From an uncultured Desulfuromusa sp. (GTDB lineage Bacteria; Desulfobacterota; Desulfuromonadia; Desulfuromonadales; Geopsychrobacteraceae), in NCBI RefSeq assembly GCF_963675815.1, contig NZ_OY776574.1, forward strand, positions 2,908,001-2,972,000: a stretch of DNA of 64,000 bases. The letters run 5' to 3'. Position numbers and translations under genes: made by a program. Each line of letters opens with the position of its first letter. Positions within the stretch are counted from its first letter, which is position 1. Shown here one piece after another: positions 1 to 8,089 of the stretch. Below the pieces are notes generated by a model. It was not told where the DNA came from and searched no databases. It saw only the letters and a program-made list of their open reading frames with translations.

Positions 1-46
1 GAAATAAAGTTCGCTCTTCTTAAGCAGATAAAATGAAGGATGTGTT

Positions 47-1087
47 GTGAAACGTTTGTTATTGTATGGTCTGCTGCTTTCAATTCTCTGTACTTCTCAA
101 AGTTATGCCGGTCAGGTGAACGCTTTTATCTATCACCGTTTCGGTGAAAGCCGTTACCCATCAACCAACATATCCGCAGAAATCTTTACCCAGCAACTTG
201 ATTATATAAAGCAGCAGAATTTGGAAGTTATTTCTCTTGGTGATGTTGCCAACCGTTTGTCCGAGCAAACGGCTCTTCCTGAACATGCCGTTTCCCTGTC
301 TATCGATGATTCTTATCGTTCTTTTTATGATGTCGGCATGCCGATTCTTCGTCGCTATGGATTTCCAGTGACTCTATTTGTGAACACCGACGCTGTTGGC
401 ACTTCCGGATATTTAAGCTGGAGTGAACTCCAGGAGCTGGCAGAAGAGGGTGTTGAGATTGGCAATCATACAGCAAGTCATGCCTACCTTGTTGATATGC
501 AGCCTGATGAAACCTTGAGTCAGTGGCAGGAACGGATTAAAAACGACATTGAACATGCGCAGCAACAATTTCAAAAACACCTTGGTTTCAGACCCGAACT
601 TTTTGCTTATACCTATGGTGAATACTCTTCTGCAGTTGTAGATCTCATTCAATCACTTGGATTCAAGGCTGCTTTTGCCCAGCAGTCAGGGGTGATTTAT
701 GCAGATTGCAGTCGCTTTATTCTGCCCCGTTTTCCCATGGGTGGTCCATTTGCGACCCTTGCCGGTTTTCAGACTAAAGCAGCTATGAAACCATTGAAAA
801 TTACAAAAGCAATACCTTTTGAACCCGTTATAGAAGAGAACCCTCCTACTCTGTTTTTACAGATAGCAGAAGGTAAGCCCCATCCGCAACAGTTTAACTG
901 TTTTGTTCAAGGGGATAACCGATGCTGGGTGGAAATCGATGACTCTGGCGCTTCTGGAAGGTATAAAGTTGTTGCTGAAAAACCGCTTACGGGAAGAAGA
1001 AACAAGTACACTTTAACGCTACAAAATGATCAGGGTGACTGGCTTTGGTATAGCCATCTTTGGGTGAATTCTCAAAAACCGGAATAA
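47..1087 (+). CDS. Secreted polysaccharide deacetylase family protein
   Basis: 346 aa with a GTG start preceded by AAGGA. An N-terminal signal peptide (about residues 1-21, ending SYA) places it in the periplasm or outside. The NodB-type deacetylase fold is shown by SIDDSY at about 85-90 (D87/D88, a variant of the TFDDGY metal/base motif) and NHTASH at 140-145 (H141, H145, metal ligands). Family members remove acetyl groups from N- or O-acetylated glycans using a divalent metal. About 80 extra C-terminal residues after position 265 are not recognised and look like a small beta domain. It converges tail to tail with the next gene (2 bp gap). The substrate cannot be told from sequence. Confidence 0.82.
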   Translation: MKRLLLYGLLLSILCTSQSYAGQVNAFIYHRFGESRYPSTNISAEIFTQQLDYIKQQNLEVISLGDVANRLSEQTALPEHAVSLSIDDSYRSFYDVGMPILRRYGFPVTLFVNTDAVGTSGYLSWSELQELAEEGVEIGNHTASHAYLVDMQPDETLSQWQERIKNDIEHAQQQFQKHLGFRPELFAYTYGEYSSAVVDLIQSLGFKAAFAQQSGVIYADCSRFILPRFPMGGPFATLAGFQTKAAMKPLKITKAIPFEPVIEENPPTLFLQIAEGKPHPQQFNCFVQGDNRCWVEIDDSGASGRYKVVAEKPLTGRRNKYTLTLQNDQGDWLWYSHLWVNSQKPE

Positions 1088-1089
1088 GG

Positions 1090-2022
1090 TCATTTGTCCC
1101 AAGCAGCCAGACGAATTAACTGTTTTCTGGTGCGTAGCTTGACGCCGGCAAAACGGTTCAGCTGATTCGTGCGGATCATTGCCTGCAATTCTTTGACGTA
1201 ATCTTTGCCACGAGCTGAATAGAGGACTAAGCCCTCCGCTAATTGAGAACCTTTTGGATTGATTCCTGACCTTCTGCTCGCAGATCGTAATTTTCTGAGG
1301 TGTTGATAGGCCGAGTGGGTGTTCAGATTATGCAGATAAGAGCGCACCGAATCATAGACTGTGGAAAACTTCTGTACTTCATAAGTTTCCCCTTCTGGGC
1401 GACCTTCAGGAACAATCCCCTGTCCTTGAATAAATGTCCATTCACCAAAAAGATTATTAGCTACTTGTGAAAAACGTGAGGTTCCCCAGGCTGATTCGTT
1501 GGCGGCCTGTGCCAATGCAAGGTCCGCAGGTATGATGTCAACACGGTCTAAGAGCTTGTGAACTGTTCGCTGGGGGGTAGCAGGATTGAATTTGACTTTA
1601 TAACGTTCGGCAAGGACTGAAATTGTCTGTAGCTGCGATGCGTCAAGAGGCAGAGACGCAGTTAAATGTTCATTCAATGCTTCTAACTGCTGTCTTTCGG
1701 CACGAATTTCATCGTTGGCGAGAAGAACCATGGGAAGGAGTGATTTAAAGAAAATCCTTTTTTTGTGTTGACTGGATGTAATTGTGTGTAAATCACTTGG
1801 CAGGGTTTGCAAAATCAGTGGTGGGACTCCTTCATCCAGGGCATCAATCTGATAACGATAGAGTTGGAATTCAGATTCCAGGTCTTTATAGAATTCTTGC
1901 CCGATAATTTGAATGTCAGGCCCTTGATAGGTAGGGGCGATACTGGTTGAGTTTGTTGCTACCAGCAGGCAGAGTCCCAGAAACAAATAGAACCCACATT
2001 TTTGTACGTTTGTTTTTGTCAT
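1090..2022 (-). CDS. Bax-like glucosaminidase domain protein
   Basis: 310 aa. A hydrophobic N-terminus (residues 9-27) acts as signal peptide or anchor. The C-terminal half is a Bax/FlgJ-type endo-beta-N-acetylglucosaminidase domain: AANESAWGTSRFSQVANNLF around residues 173-192 contains the catalytic-type Glu in NES and the conserved NLFG. These enzymes cleave peptidoglycan glycan strands in the periplasm. It is divergent from the YjbQ-family gene at 2173, with about 150 bp between them. The E. coli Bax name is by resemblance of this motif block only; the biological role is unknown. Confidence 0.8.
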   Translation of the reverse strand: MTKTNVQKCGFYLFLGLCLLVATNSTSIAPTYQGPDIQIIGQEFYKDLESEFQLYRYQIDALDEGVPPLILQTLPSDLHTITSSQHKKRIFFKSLLPMVLLANDEIRAERQQLEALNEHLTASLPLDASQLQTISVLAERYKVKFNPATPQRTVHKLLDRVDIIPADLALAQAANESAWGTSRFSQVANNLFGEWTFIQGQGIVPEGRPEGETYEVQKFSTVYDSVRSYLHNLNTHSAYQHLRKLRSASRRSGINPKGSQLAEGLVLYSARGKDYVKELQAMIRTNQLNRFAGVKLRTRKQLIRLAAWDK

Positions 2023-2172
2023 AAACTCGCTTATGTTCAGGGTTGAGAGGTGTTTTTAAGCAGCGGCATTTATATAGAACAGCAGAAATTATGTCAACCG
2101 TAAAAGGGTTAAAATTCCTTATTTATTGGTCACTTAGATTCGTTAAGCTTTTAACTCAGCAGGGAGGAACAC

Positions 2173-2592
2173 TTGAAATCATTTAGAAAAGAGTTGGTTT
2201 TTGAAATTTCTACGAGACGAGGATTTGTTAATATTACGGAACAGGTTGAAAACTGTTTGCGTGAGAGTGGAGTTGTAGAGGGATTGTTATTATGCAACGC
2301 AATGCATATTACCGCATCGGTATTTATTAATGATGATGAGTCGGGCCTTCATCAGGATTATGAACGTTGGCTGGAGAATCTGGCACCGCACGAGCCCTTG
2401 AGTCTCTATCAACATAACAATACAGGGGAAGACAACGGTGACGCTCACTTGAAAAGAACCGTTATGGGAAGAGAGGTTGTCGTCGCAGTGACGAAAGGTC
2501 GGCTTGATTTTGGTCCATGGGAGCAAATTTTTTATGGTGAATTTGATGGCCGACGCAAAAAAAGGGTTTTGGTGAAAATCATTGGTGAGTGA
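2173..2592 (+). CDS. YjbQ family protein (UPF0047, secondary thiamine-phosphate synthase enzyme)
   Basis: 139 aa with a TTG start at 2173 chosen because AGGGAGG lies at 2161-2167, 5 bases upstream. Family hallmarks are MHITASVFIND near residue 45, HLKRTVMG near 93 and the C-terminal FYGEFDGRRKKRVLVKIIGE block. YjbQ of E. coli shows weak thiamine-phosphate synthase activity, but the true role is unsettled. Soluble, single domain, full family length. It stands alone between the divergent Bax-like gene and the ferritin-like gene. Confidence 0.88.
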   Translation: MKSFRKELVFEISTRRGFVNITEQVENCLRESGVVEGLLLCNAMHITASVFINDDESGLHQDYERWLENLAPHEPLSLYQHNNTGEDNGDAHLKRTVMGREVVVAVTKGRLDFGPWEQIFYGEFDGRRKKRVLVKIIGE

Positions 2593-2728
2593 CTCTTCCT
2601 TATTATATATGCTAATATTTACCGGTTCATATTTTTACTTTCAGAAGTAACAGCTGAAACGACTATGGACCGATTATCGAAATATTTATAATTGTTGAAT
2701 TGATATATTTTGCCAAAAGGAGATGACT

Positions 2729-3205
2729 ATGAGCTTAGAAGATGGTGTTTGTTACACTTACGAGGCGGCCCTTGAAAAAGCGATCGAAATGGAAGAGCAG
2801 GGCTTCAGAAATTATCTGTATGCCATTGATGTCGTAAAAGATCGCCAGGCAAAAGCGATTTTACGTGAAGCCGCTGTTGAAGAATTGAATCACAAACAAC
2901 GACTGGAGATGGCTTTGCTCGATGGTCATGATAAGAATGCGGCCGGGTTACAGGAAGAGATGCCGTCTATGAATTTGAATTATGTTTTTGAGCAGAAAGA
3001 AATTTCTCCTGATGCGGATGCAAGAACGGCATTGGCCCATGCGATTTATCTGGAAAAATGTGCCGTTGATTTTTATAAGTGCCTGATGAGTGGTTGTGAA
3101 GGAGCTCCGATGGCCAGTTTGTTTAAGCGTTTGCTCGCTGATGAAACCCGGCATCTCGGAAGTCTTGAAGATCTGTACGAAAAGATTTTTTTGCCTGAAA
3201 ACTAA
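2729..3205 (+). CDS. Ferritin-like / rubrerythrin-type di-iron protein
   Basis: 158 aa when started at ATG 2729. An in-frame ATG at 2723 directly abuts the AAAAGGAG ribosome site (2715-2722), so 2729, six bases downstream, is the better start. The four-helix ferritin-like pattern carries paired metal-ligand motifs: EMEEQGFRNY and EELNHKQR in the first half, YLEKCAVDFY and DETRHLGSLE in the second half. No C-terminal rubredoxin Cys4 domain is present. Such proteins handle peroxide or iron in anaerobes. A strong terminator follows at 3239. Confidence 0.82.
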   Translation: MSLEDGVCYTYEAALEKAIEMEEQGFRNYLYAIDVVKDRQAKAILREAAVEELNHKQRLEMALLDGHDKNAAGLQEEMPSMNLNYVFEQKEISPDADARTALAHAIYLEKCAVDFYKCLMSGCEGAPMASLFKRLLADETRHLGSLEDLYEKIFLPEN

Positions 3206-3238
3206 CCAACCATAGCTTTTATTTTATGTTTTTCTGAC

Positions 3239-3268
3239 GGCCCGGATCAATTGTTCGGGCCTTTTTTT
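3239..3268 (+). terminator. Rho-independent terminator after the ferritin-like gene
   Basis: The stem GGCCCG (3239-3244) pairs with CGGGCC (3256-3261), followed directly by seven T residues. It ends the unit of the ferritin-like gene. Confidence 0.9.
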
Positions 3269-3306
3269 GTGTAGATATTTTTTTAAATAGTCATGAAAAC
3301 ATATTC

Positions 3307-3334
3307 TTGAAATTAAACTTGGATTCGCTATAAT
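3307..3334 (+). promoter_or_regulatory. Sigma-70 type promoter for the small membrane protein
   Basis: TTGAAA (3307-3312), a 16-bp spacer, and a perfect TATAAT (3329-3334), placed about 39 bp before the ATG at 3373. Confidence 0.7.
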
Positions 3335-3372
3335 ATTTAAAAACATAGAACAGTGTTTGTTTTGGAGATATT

Positions 3373-3594
3373 ATGGATGCCGATCTGGTGAAAGCAATGT
3401 TTGCTACTTATGTTGTTGGCGTTTCACTGATTCGTCTTCTGGATGAAAACGAGTATTTTCGCTTGACAGCAATGAAGAAGATATGGGGTCGCAGTCGCGG
3501 ATTGATGCTTCATTTTTTGACCAATGTTGCTTTGCCAATGATCTTTGCATTGATTTTCTTCTGCCGTGGGCTTATATCAATGTCCACATTTTAG
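3373..3594 (+). CDS. Small membrane protein, unknown function
   Basis: 73 aa. It starts ATG with GGAG a few bases upstream and is framed by its own promoter (3307) and terminator (3619), which supports a real gene. One clear C-terminal membrane helix (about 48-67, LTNVALPMIFALIFFCRGL) and a shorter amphipathic N-terminal segment are visible. No family is recognised and no function can be assigned. Confidence 0.65.
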   Translation: MDADLVKAMFATYVVGVSLIRLLDENEYFRLTAMKKIWGRSRGLMLHFLTNVALPMIFALIFFCRGLISMSTF

Positions 3595-3618
3595 TTATTG
3601 CGATTGCTTCAGTTCTGT

Positions 3619-3656
3619 AAAAGCTCATGCCATCAAAATTTGGTTTGAGCTTTTTT
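3619..3656 (+). terminator. Rho-independent terminator
   Basis: AAAAGCTCA (3619-3627) pairs with TGAGCTTTT (3646-3654) and runs into a T tract. It ends the small membrane protein unit before htpG. Confidence 0.8.
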
Positions 3657-3694
3657 GTTGTTTATCTCCCGGCTGTTATGTTCTGCTGTAAAGC

Positions 3695-3723
3695 TTGACA
3701 AAATTTGTTGAGATTTTTATCTT
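3695..3723 (+). promoter_or_regulatory. htpG promoter
   Basis: TTGACA (3695-3700), a 17-bp spacer and TATCTT (3718-3723), about 48 bp before the htpG ATG. The -35 is a perfect sigma-70 consensus. No CIRCE-type inverted repeat is seen, and no heat-shock-specific box is obvious. Confidence 0.6.
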
Positions 3724-3770
3724 TTTGTTCAGAAAAACTATCACCATAAATTCATAAGGAGTCATAACGA

Positions 3771-5609
3771 ATGTCAGAAAAGATTGAAAAAGAAGAAGGT
3801 AGTATATCTATTCATACGGAAAATATATTTCCAATCATTAAAAAGTGGTTGTACAGCGATAAGGATATTTTTCTGCGTGAATTAGTTTCGAATGCTGTTG
3901 ATGCAATTCATAAAATGCAAAATGTGAACTTAATGGAAAGTTTGCAGATTGCTGACGAATATAAGGTTGATATTCATCTGGATAAAGAGGCAGGAACCCT
4001 GACTGTTGCAGATAATGGTATCGGCATGACAGCAGAAGAGGTGCGTAAATATATCAATCAGGTCGCTTTTTCATCGGCAGAAGATTTTATTGAAAAATTT
4101 AAGGATCTGGAAGATAAAAATCAGATTATCGGACACTTTGGTTTGGGGTTCTATTCCAGTTTTATGGTGGCGGATCACGTTGAAATTCGTTCTCTCTCGT
4201 ACCAGAAGGATGCAGAGGCTGTCCATTGGCAGTGCGAAGGGACAACGACTTACAGCCTGGAAGCGACTGACAAAAAAGAGCGTGGCACAGAGATCATCCT
4301 GCATCTGAACGAAGATGAAAAAGAGTTTTTGGAACAGGCATCTGTCAGTGCAGTCTTAAAGAAGTTTTGTAACTTTTTACCCGTATCTATTCATCTTGAA
4401 GGGGAAGAGATTAATGATAAAAATCCGCTCTGGACAAAGAGTGCCTCAGAGGTCAGTGATGAAGAATACAAAGAATTTTACCGCAAACTCTACCCCATGT
4501 CAGCGGAGCCACTGTTCTGGATCCATCTGAATATTGACTTCCCTTTCAACCTTAAGGGAATCGTTTATTTCCCCCATCTGACCAATGAATTTGATGTCAC
4601 CAAGAGCCACATCAACCTGTTCTGCAATCAGGTTTTTGTTTCTGATAACACCCCCGAACTGATCCCTGAATTTTTGACACCACTGCAAGGTTGCCTCGAT
4701 GCTCCAGACCTTCCTTTGAATGTTTCCCGGAGTTATCTCCAGAACGACCCGCAGGTACGAAAAATCCGTGAAGTTATCAGTGGTCGTGTGGCTGCCAAGA
4801 TTGTTGACCTGGCGAAAAAAGATCGGGCTGCGTTTGAGCCGATTTGGGAAGACATTCATTCCTTTGTTAAATACGGGATGATGCGCGAAGATAAATTTTA
4901 TGAAAAGGTGAAAGACCAGGTCATTTATCGTGCGACGGGTGATGATAAGTATACGACTTTGCCGGAATATCTTGACCGGGCTAAAGAAAAACATGAAAAC
5001 AAAGTTTATTATGCCAATGATGAGGGGACTCAAGCGACTTACCTGAAACTTTTCAAGTCACAAGGGATGGAAGCCCTGATTCTTGATGCGATGATCGACA
5101 ATCATTTTATTCAGTTTCTCGAATCAAAAAATACCGATCTGAAATTTGAGCGGGTTGATTCCGACATTACTGAAAATTTGCTGGAATCTGATCCAAGTCA
5201 GAAGATTGTCGAAGGAGCTGATAATAAAACCAAGGGCGAGCGCATTGAACAGATTTTTAAGGATGGACTTGATATCAAAGGTTTGACTATTCGCATTGAA
5301 ACCCTTAAAGATGACAGTGTTCCCGGGATGATTCTGCTGAATGAACAGTCCCGTCGCTTTAAAGAGATGACCCGGATGATGGGGCAGGGCGACATGCCGG
5401 ATATGTTTGCTGATCATACCTTGATGGTTAATACTGCAAGCCCGGCCGTGGAGAAAGTTCTAAAACTCCAGGATGATGGTGATAAAGAGACGGCAGGACT
5501 CCTGATCGAGCAAATTTACGATCTGGCGATGCTTTCACATCAAGCGATCAGTAAAGAGCGTATGTCAGGATTTTTAGAGCGAAGCGGTAAATTACTGGGA
5601 ATGATTTAG
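3771..5609 (+). CDS. htpG: Molecular chaperone HtpG (Hsp90)
   Basis: 612 aa, close to the E. coli length (624). AAGGAG lies a little upstream of the ATG. The GHKL ATPase N-domain shows FLRELVSNAVDA (about 40-51, ATP-binding Asn), DNGIGM (81-86) and GHFGLGFYSSFMV (119-131). The middle domain (VDVTKSHINLF region) and the C-terminal dimerisation domain are present. It is a cytosolic ATP-dependent chaperone with its own promoter, followed by a strong palindromic terminator shared with trmL on the other strand. Confidence 0.97.
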   Translation: MSEKIEKEEGSISIHTENIFPIIKKWLYSDKDIFLRELVSNAVDAIHKMQNVNLMESLQIADEYKVDIHLDKEAGTLTVADNGIGMTAEEVRKYINQVAFSSAEDFIEKFKDLEDKNQIIGHFGLGFYSSFMVADHVEIRSLSYQKDAEAVHWQCEGTTTYSLEATDKKERGTEIILHLNEDEKEFLEQASVSAVLKKFCNFLPVSIHLEGEEINDKNPLWTKSASEVSDEEYKEFYRKLYPMSAEPLFWIHLNIDFPFNLKGIVYFPHLTNEFDVTKSHINLFCNQVFVSDNTPELIPEFLTPLQGCLDAPDLPLNVSRSYLQNDPQVRKIREVISGRVAAKIVDLAKKDRAAFEPIWEDIHSFVKYGMMREDKFYEKVKDQVIYRATGDDKYTTLPEYLDRAKEKHENKVYYANDEGTQATYLKLFKSQGMEALILDAMIDNHFIQFLESKNTDLKFERVDSDITENLLESDPSQKIVEGADNKTKGERIEQIFKDGLDIKGLTIRIETLKDDSVPGMILLNEQSRRFKEMTRMMGQGDMPDMFADHTLMVNTASPAVEKVLKLQDDGDKETAGLLIEQIYDLAMLSHQAISKERMSGFLERSGKLLGMI

Positions 5610-5638
5610 AGTTCTAGACGTTTTCAAATCTGTGCTTT

Positions 5639-5668
5639 AAAAGCCGGGGCAGCTGCCCCGGCTTTTTT
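5639..5668. terminator. Bidirectional terminator between htpG and trmL
   Basis: A perfect 22-bp palindrome at 5642-5663 (AGCCGGGGCAG mirrored) has T's on its right (for htpG) and A's on its left (for the convergent trmL). The trmL stop codon (5667-5669) lies inside the T tract. Confidence 0.9.
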
Positions 5669-6143
5669 ATTGATCCAGTTGTCCTGTTTGTCTTAAGGCT
5701 TCATAGAGAATGATGGATGCCGAATTCGCCAGATTCAAACTACGGACAGCAGATGAGAATATGGGGATCAATAGTGTGTGATCATTTTCAGCTTCCAGTA
5801 ATTCTTCCGGGAGTCCCAACGTTTCTTTGCCGAAGACCAAAAAATCACCGTGATTAAATTCTGCGTTTATATAGCTCTTCTGTGCTTTTTTTGAAGTGTA
5901 CCAGAAACGCCCTTGTGGATATGTCTGCTGGAGCTCATGGAGGGATTCCCATAAGTGGAGTTTGACTTCTGGCCAGTAATCAAGGCCCGCCCGCTTCATA
6001 TGTTTATCATCAAGGGAAAAGCCCAGTTTGCCAACCAGATGGAGATGGGTTCCTGTTGCCGCACAAAGTCGACCAATGTTTCCTGTGTTTGGTGGGATCT
6101 CCGGCTCTATCAGGACAATATGAAATGGGGCTCTCGTTTGCAT
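5667..6143 (-). CDS. trmL: tRNA (cytidine(34)-2'-O)-methyltransferase TrmL
   Basis: 158 aa from the ATG at 6143. A GTG at 6161 would add six residues, and neither start has a strong ribosome site; the family length (about 157) favours 6143. SPOUT-family knot motifs are PEIPPNTGNIGRLCAATG near the N-terminus, FGKETLGLPEELL in the middle and FSSAVRSLNLANSASIILYE at the C-terminus, forming the SAM-binding deep trefoil knot. TrmL 2'-O-methylates the wobble base of tRNA-Leu isoacceptors. Interestingly a tRNA-Leu gene lies 3.5 kb away. Confidence 0.93.
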   Translation of the reverse strand: MQTRAPFHIVLIEPEIPPNTGNIGRLCAATGTHLHLVGKLGFSLDDKHMKRAGLDYWPEVKLHLWESLHELQQTYPQGRFWYTSKKAQKSYINAEFNHGDFLVFGKETLGLPEELLEAENDHTLLIPIFSSAVRSLNLANSASIILYEALRQTGQLDQ

Positions 6144-6191
6144 GGAGCGAAGGTATAGCACAAAGAAACTGAAGAAGGAAGTCTGATGGCT

Positions 6192-6413
6192 CTAGAAAAG
6201 TTCAATCATTTCTGCCGATTCAGAGTCATGTTGACGTCTCTTCGGTCCATTGTAGGATGTTTCATCCGCCCGGCGAATATTGCTTGCAGTCGTGCTCACC
6301 CAGCCACTACTTCGTTTAAATTTAATGATACTTGCATCGTCAATCAATTGGTTGAGCAAAAAATCTTTAACAAGGTCATGTTTACCATCCAGGTAGACAA
6401 CAGGTATCAACAT
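6192..6413 (-). CDS. Small conserved protein of unknown function
   Basis: 73 aa on the minus strand. AGGAG lies 8 bases before the ATG, which supports it over the overlapping plus-strand reading frame. It begins MLIPVVYLDGKHDLVKDFLL and continues with FKRSSGWV. I recall similar small proteins in Geobacter and relatives, annotated as hypothetical. No membrane segment or catalytic motif. It is the last gene before trmL, in the same direction. Confidence 0.62.
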   Translation of the reverse strand: MLIPVVYLDGKHDLVKDFLLNQLIDDASIIKFKRSSGWVSTTASNIRRADETSYNGPKRRQHDSESAEMIELF

Positions 6414-6578
6414 TAGTAGAACTCCTGATAGCAGTCACATTGGCAGATGTTATGTGCCCCTCGCATATACAAATACTTATGCAATTACTTTGCCCGAACA
6501 TTAACTAGCTGATTTTCTGTTGTTATTTTAAGAAAAGAATGTTTTGTCGGAGTTTTTTACACGCAATTTAATTACGGG

Positions 6579-6601
6579 GCGGGGCAGATTGACTGCCCCG
6601 C
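6579..6601. other. GC-rich hairpin downstream of metY
   Basis: GCGGGGCA (6579-6586) pairs with TGCCCCGC (6594-6601) around a 7-base loop, 49 bp past the metY stop. There is no clean T tract in either direction, so it is a possible but imperfect terminator. The rest of the 6414-6649 gap shows nothing recognisable. Confidence 0.5.
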
Positions 6602-6649
6602 AAACTATGAATTGAAAAAGAATATATGTTTCTGGTCGACTACCAATAT

Positions 6650-7933
6650 TTAAACTTGGCTGGCTGACAATGCTTGATTCACATCGGCAATCAGATCAGC
6701 AACATTCTCAATTCCGACAGACAAACGGATCAAATCTGCTGTGACACCTGATTCTTTTTGTTGCTTCTCAGAGAGTTGACGATGGGTTGTACTGGCAGGA
6801 TGGAGAACGCATGAACGTGCGTCACCAACATGAACAACCATCGCAATCAGGTTGCAGGCCTCCATGAATTTTATTCCGGCTTCCCGGCCGCCTTTAATGC
6901 CGAAAGTTAAAACACCGCTGGCACCATGGTGCAGGTACTTTTGCGCAAGATCATAACTCGGGTGACTCTTCAGGCCCGGATAGTTGACCCATGAAACGGC
7001 AGGATGATTTTCCAGATGCTGTGCTAATGCCAAAGCATTTTCGCTGTGACGTTCCATGCGCAAATGGAGAGTCGTTAACCCATGGTTAAACAAGAAAGAA
7101 TTTTGCGGGGCGGGGGTTGCTCCCAGGTCACGCATAAATTGAGCCCGAGCTTTGATGATATAGGCTAACTTGCCAAACTTTTCCGTGTAGATAAGTCCGT
7201 GGTAAGAGCTGTCGGGAGTGCACATCTCCGGGTATTTGTCTGCCGGCCAATTAAAGTTACCACTGTCGACAATAACGCCGCCAACACTGGTTCCGTGGCC
7301 ATCAATGTATTTCGTTGCCGAGTGGATCACAATATCAGCCCCAAGCTCAATCGGACGGCAAAGAAATGGAGATGCAAGAGTATTATCAACGATCAGTGGA
7401 ACATTCATCTCTCTGCTGACGGAGCTGAATTTATCGAAATCGAGAATATTGAGTCCGGGATTGCCGATTGTCTCTGCAAACAGGCAACGTGTTTCCGGGC
7501 GAAACGCTTTCTTGATCTCTTCGATTGATGCTTCAGGGTCAACAAAGGTGACTTCTATCCCGAGCTTAGGAAATGTATTTGAAAAAAGTGAAAAAGTGCC
7601 ACCATAAAGTGTCCCGGCAGAAACAACATGCTGTCCCGCCTGACAAATATTTAAAATTGAAAGCGCTGTTGCTGCTTGACCTGATGATGTCGCCAGCGCT
7701 GCAACTCCACCTTCCATCATAGCAATTTTTTCTTCAAAAACGCTTGTTGTCGGATTTCCCAAACGCGTATACATAGGATCAGCACAATCCAGATCAAAAA
7801 GCTGAGCCATATGCTCTGCACTATCATACTTAAACGTTGTGCTTTGGTGAATCGGTGCGGTGCGTGGTTCGGCAGCCCCCGGTTGATAGTTTCCCTGGAC
7901 GGCTTGTGTTTCTATTTTCCACTGATTTTCCAT
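6650..7933 (-). CDS. metY: O-acetylhomoserine aminocarboxypropyltransferase (O-acetylhomoserine sulfhydrylase)
   Basis: 427 aa from the ATG at 7933, which has TGGAGA seven bases upstream; a longer reading frame to 8008 lacks such a site. Cys/Met-metabolism PLP family: the Schiff-base lysine is in HSATKYIDGHG, with SSGQAATALSI and VVHVGDARSCVLHPASTTHR as typical blocks. It condenses O-acetylhomoserine with sulfide to homocysteine in the cytosol. This is direct sulfhydrylation for methionine synthesis, common in sulfur-reducing anaerobes. No SAM riboswitch is visible in the short leader. Confidence 0.93.
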   Translation of the reverse strand: MENQWKIETQAVQGNYQPGAAEPRTAPIHQSTTFKYDSAEHMAQLFDLDCADPMYTRLGNPTTSVFEEKIAMMEGGVAALATSSGQAATALSILNICQAGQHVVSAGTLYGGTFSLFSNTFPKLGIEVTFVDPEASIEEIKKAFRPETRCLFAETIGNPGLNILDFDKFSSVSREMNVPLIVDNTLASPFLCRPIELGADIVIHSATKYIDGHGTSVGGVIVDSGNFNWPADKYPEMCTPDSSYHGLIYTEKFGKLAYIIKARAQFMRDLGATPAPQNSFLFNHGLTTLHLRMERHSENALALAQHLENHPAVSWVNYPGLKSHPSYDLAQKYLHHGASGVLTFGIKGGREAGIKFMEACNLIAMVVHVGDARSCVLHPASTTHRQLSEKQQKESGVTADLIRLSVGIENVADLIADVNQALSASQV

Positions 7934-7970
7934 GATGATGTCTCCACTTTGCTGAAAAAGTCGTCTTTGT

Positions 7971-8000
7971 ATCAATTTAAAATTTCTAAAAGAAATTGAT
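7971..8000. promoter_or_regulatory. Nested inverted repeat in the metY leader
   Basis: ATCAATTT (7971-7978) mirrors AAATTGAT (7993-8000), and inside it AATTTCT (7981-7987) mirrors AGAAATT (7991-7997). It sits 38-67 bp upstream of metY and about 90 bp before the divergent NFACT gene, so it may be an operator for either. AT-rich symmetry alone is weak evidence. Confidence 0.35.
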
Positions 8001-8089
8001 TCTAACAAATATTGACTATTTGTGTATGATTTTCTCGCATTGCTTTTAGCTTGCAGTCGAACTCATCATGATGCTTAAATTCTGGCACG

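Noticed and set aside
4500..5033. Minus-strand open frame of 177 codons within htpG
   Set aside because: Shadow of htpG; the plus-strand protein is unmistakable.
6186..6416. Plus-strand open frame of 76 codons
   Set aside because: It overlaps the minus-strand frame 6192-6413, which has a good AGGAG site and a sequence I recognise as conserved; the plus frame has neither.
7934..8089. SAM riboswitch upstream of metY
   Set aside because: The leader is short and AT-rich, with no GC-paired multi-helix core; only the nested inverted repeat is seen.
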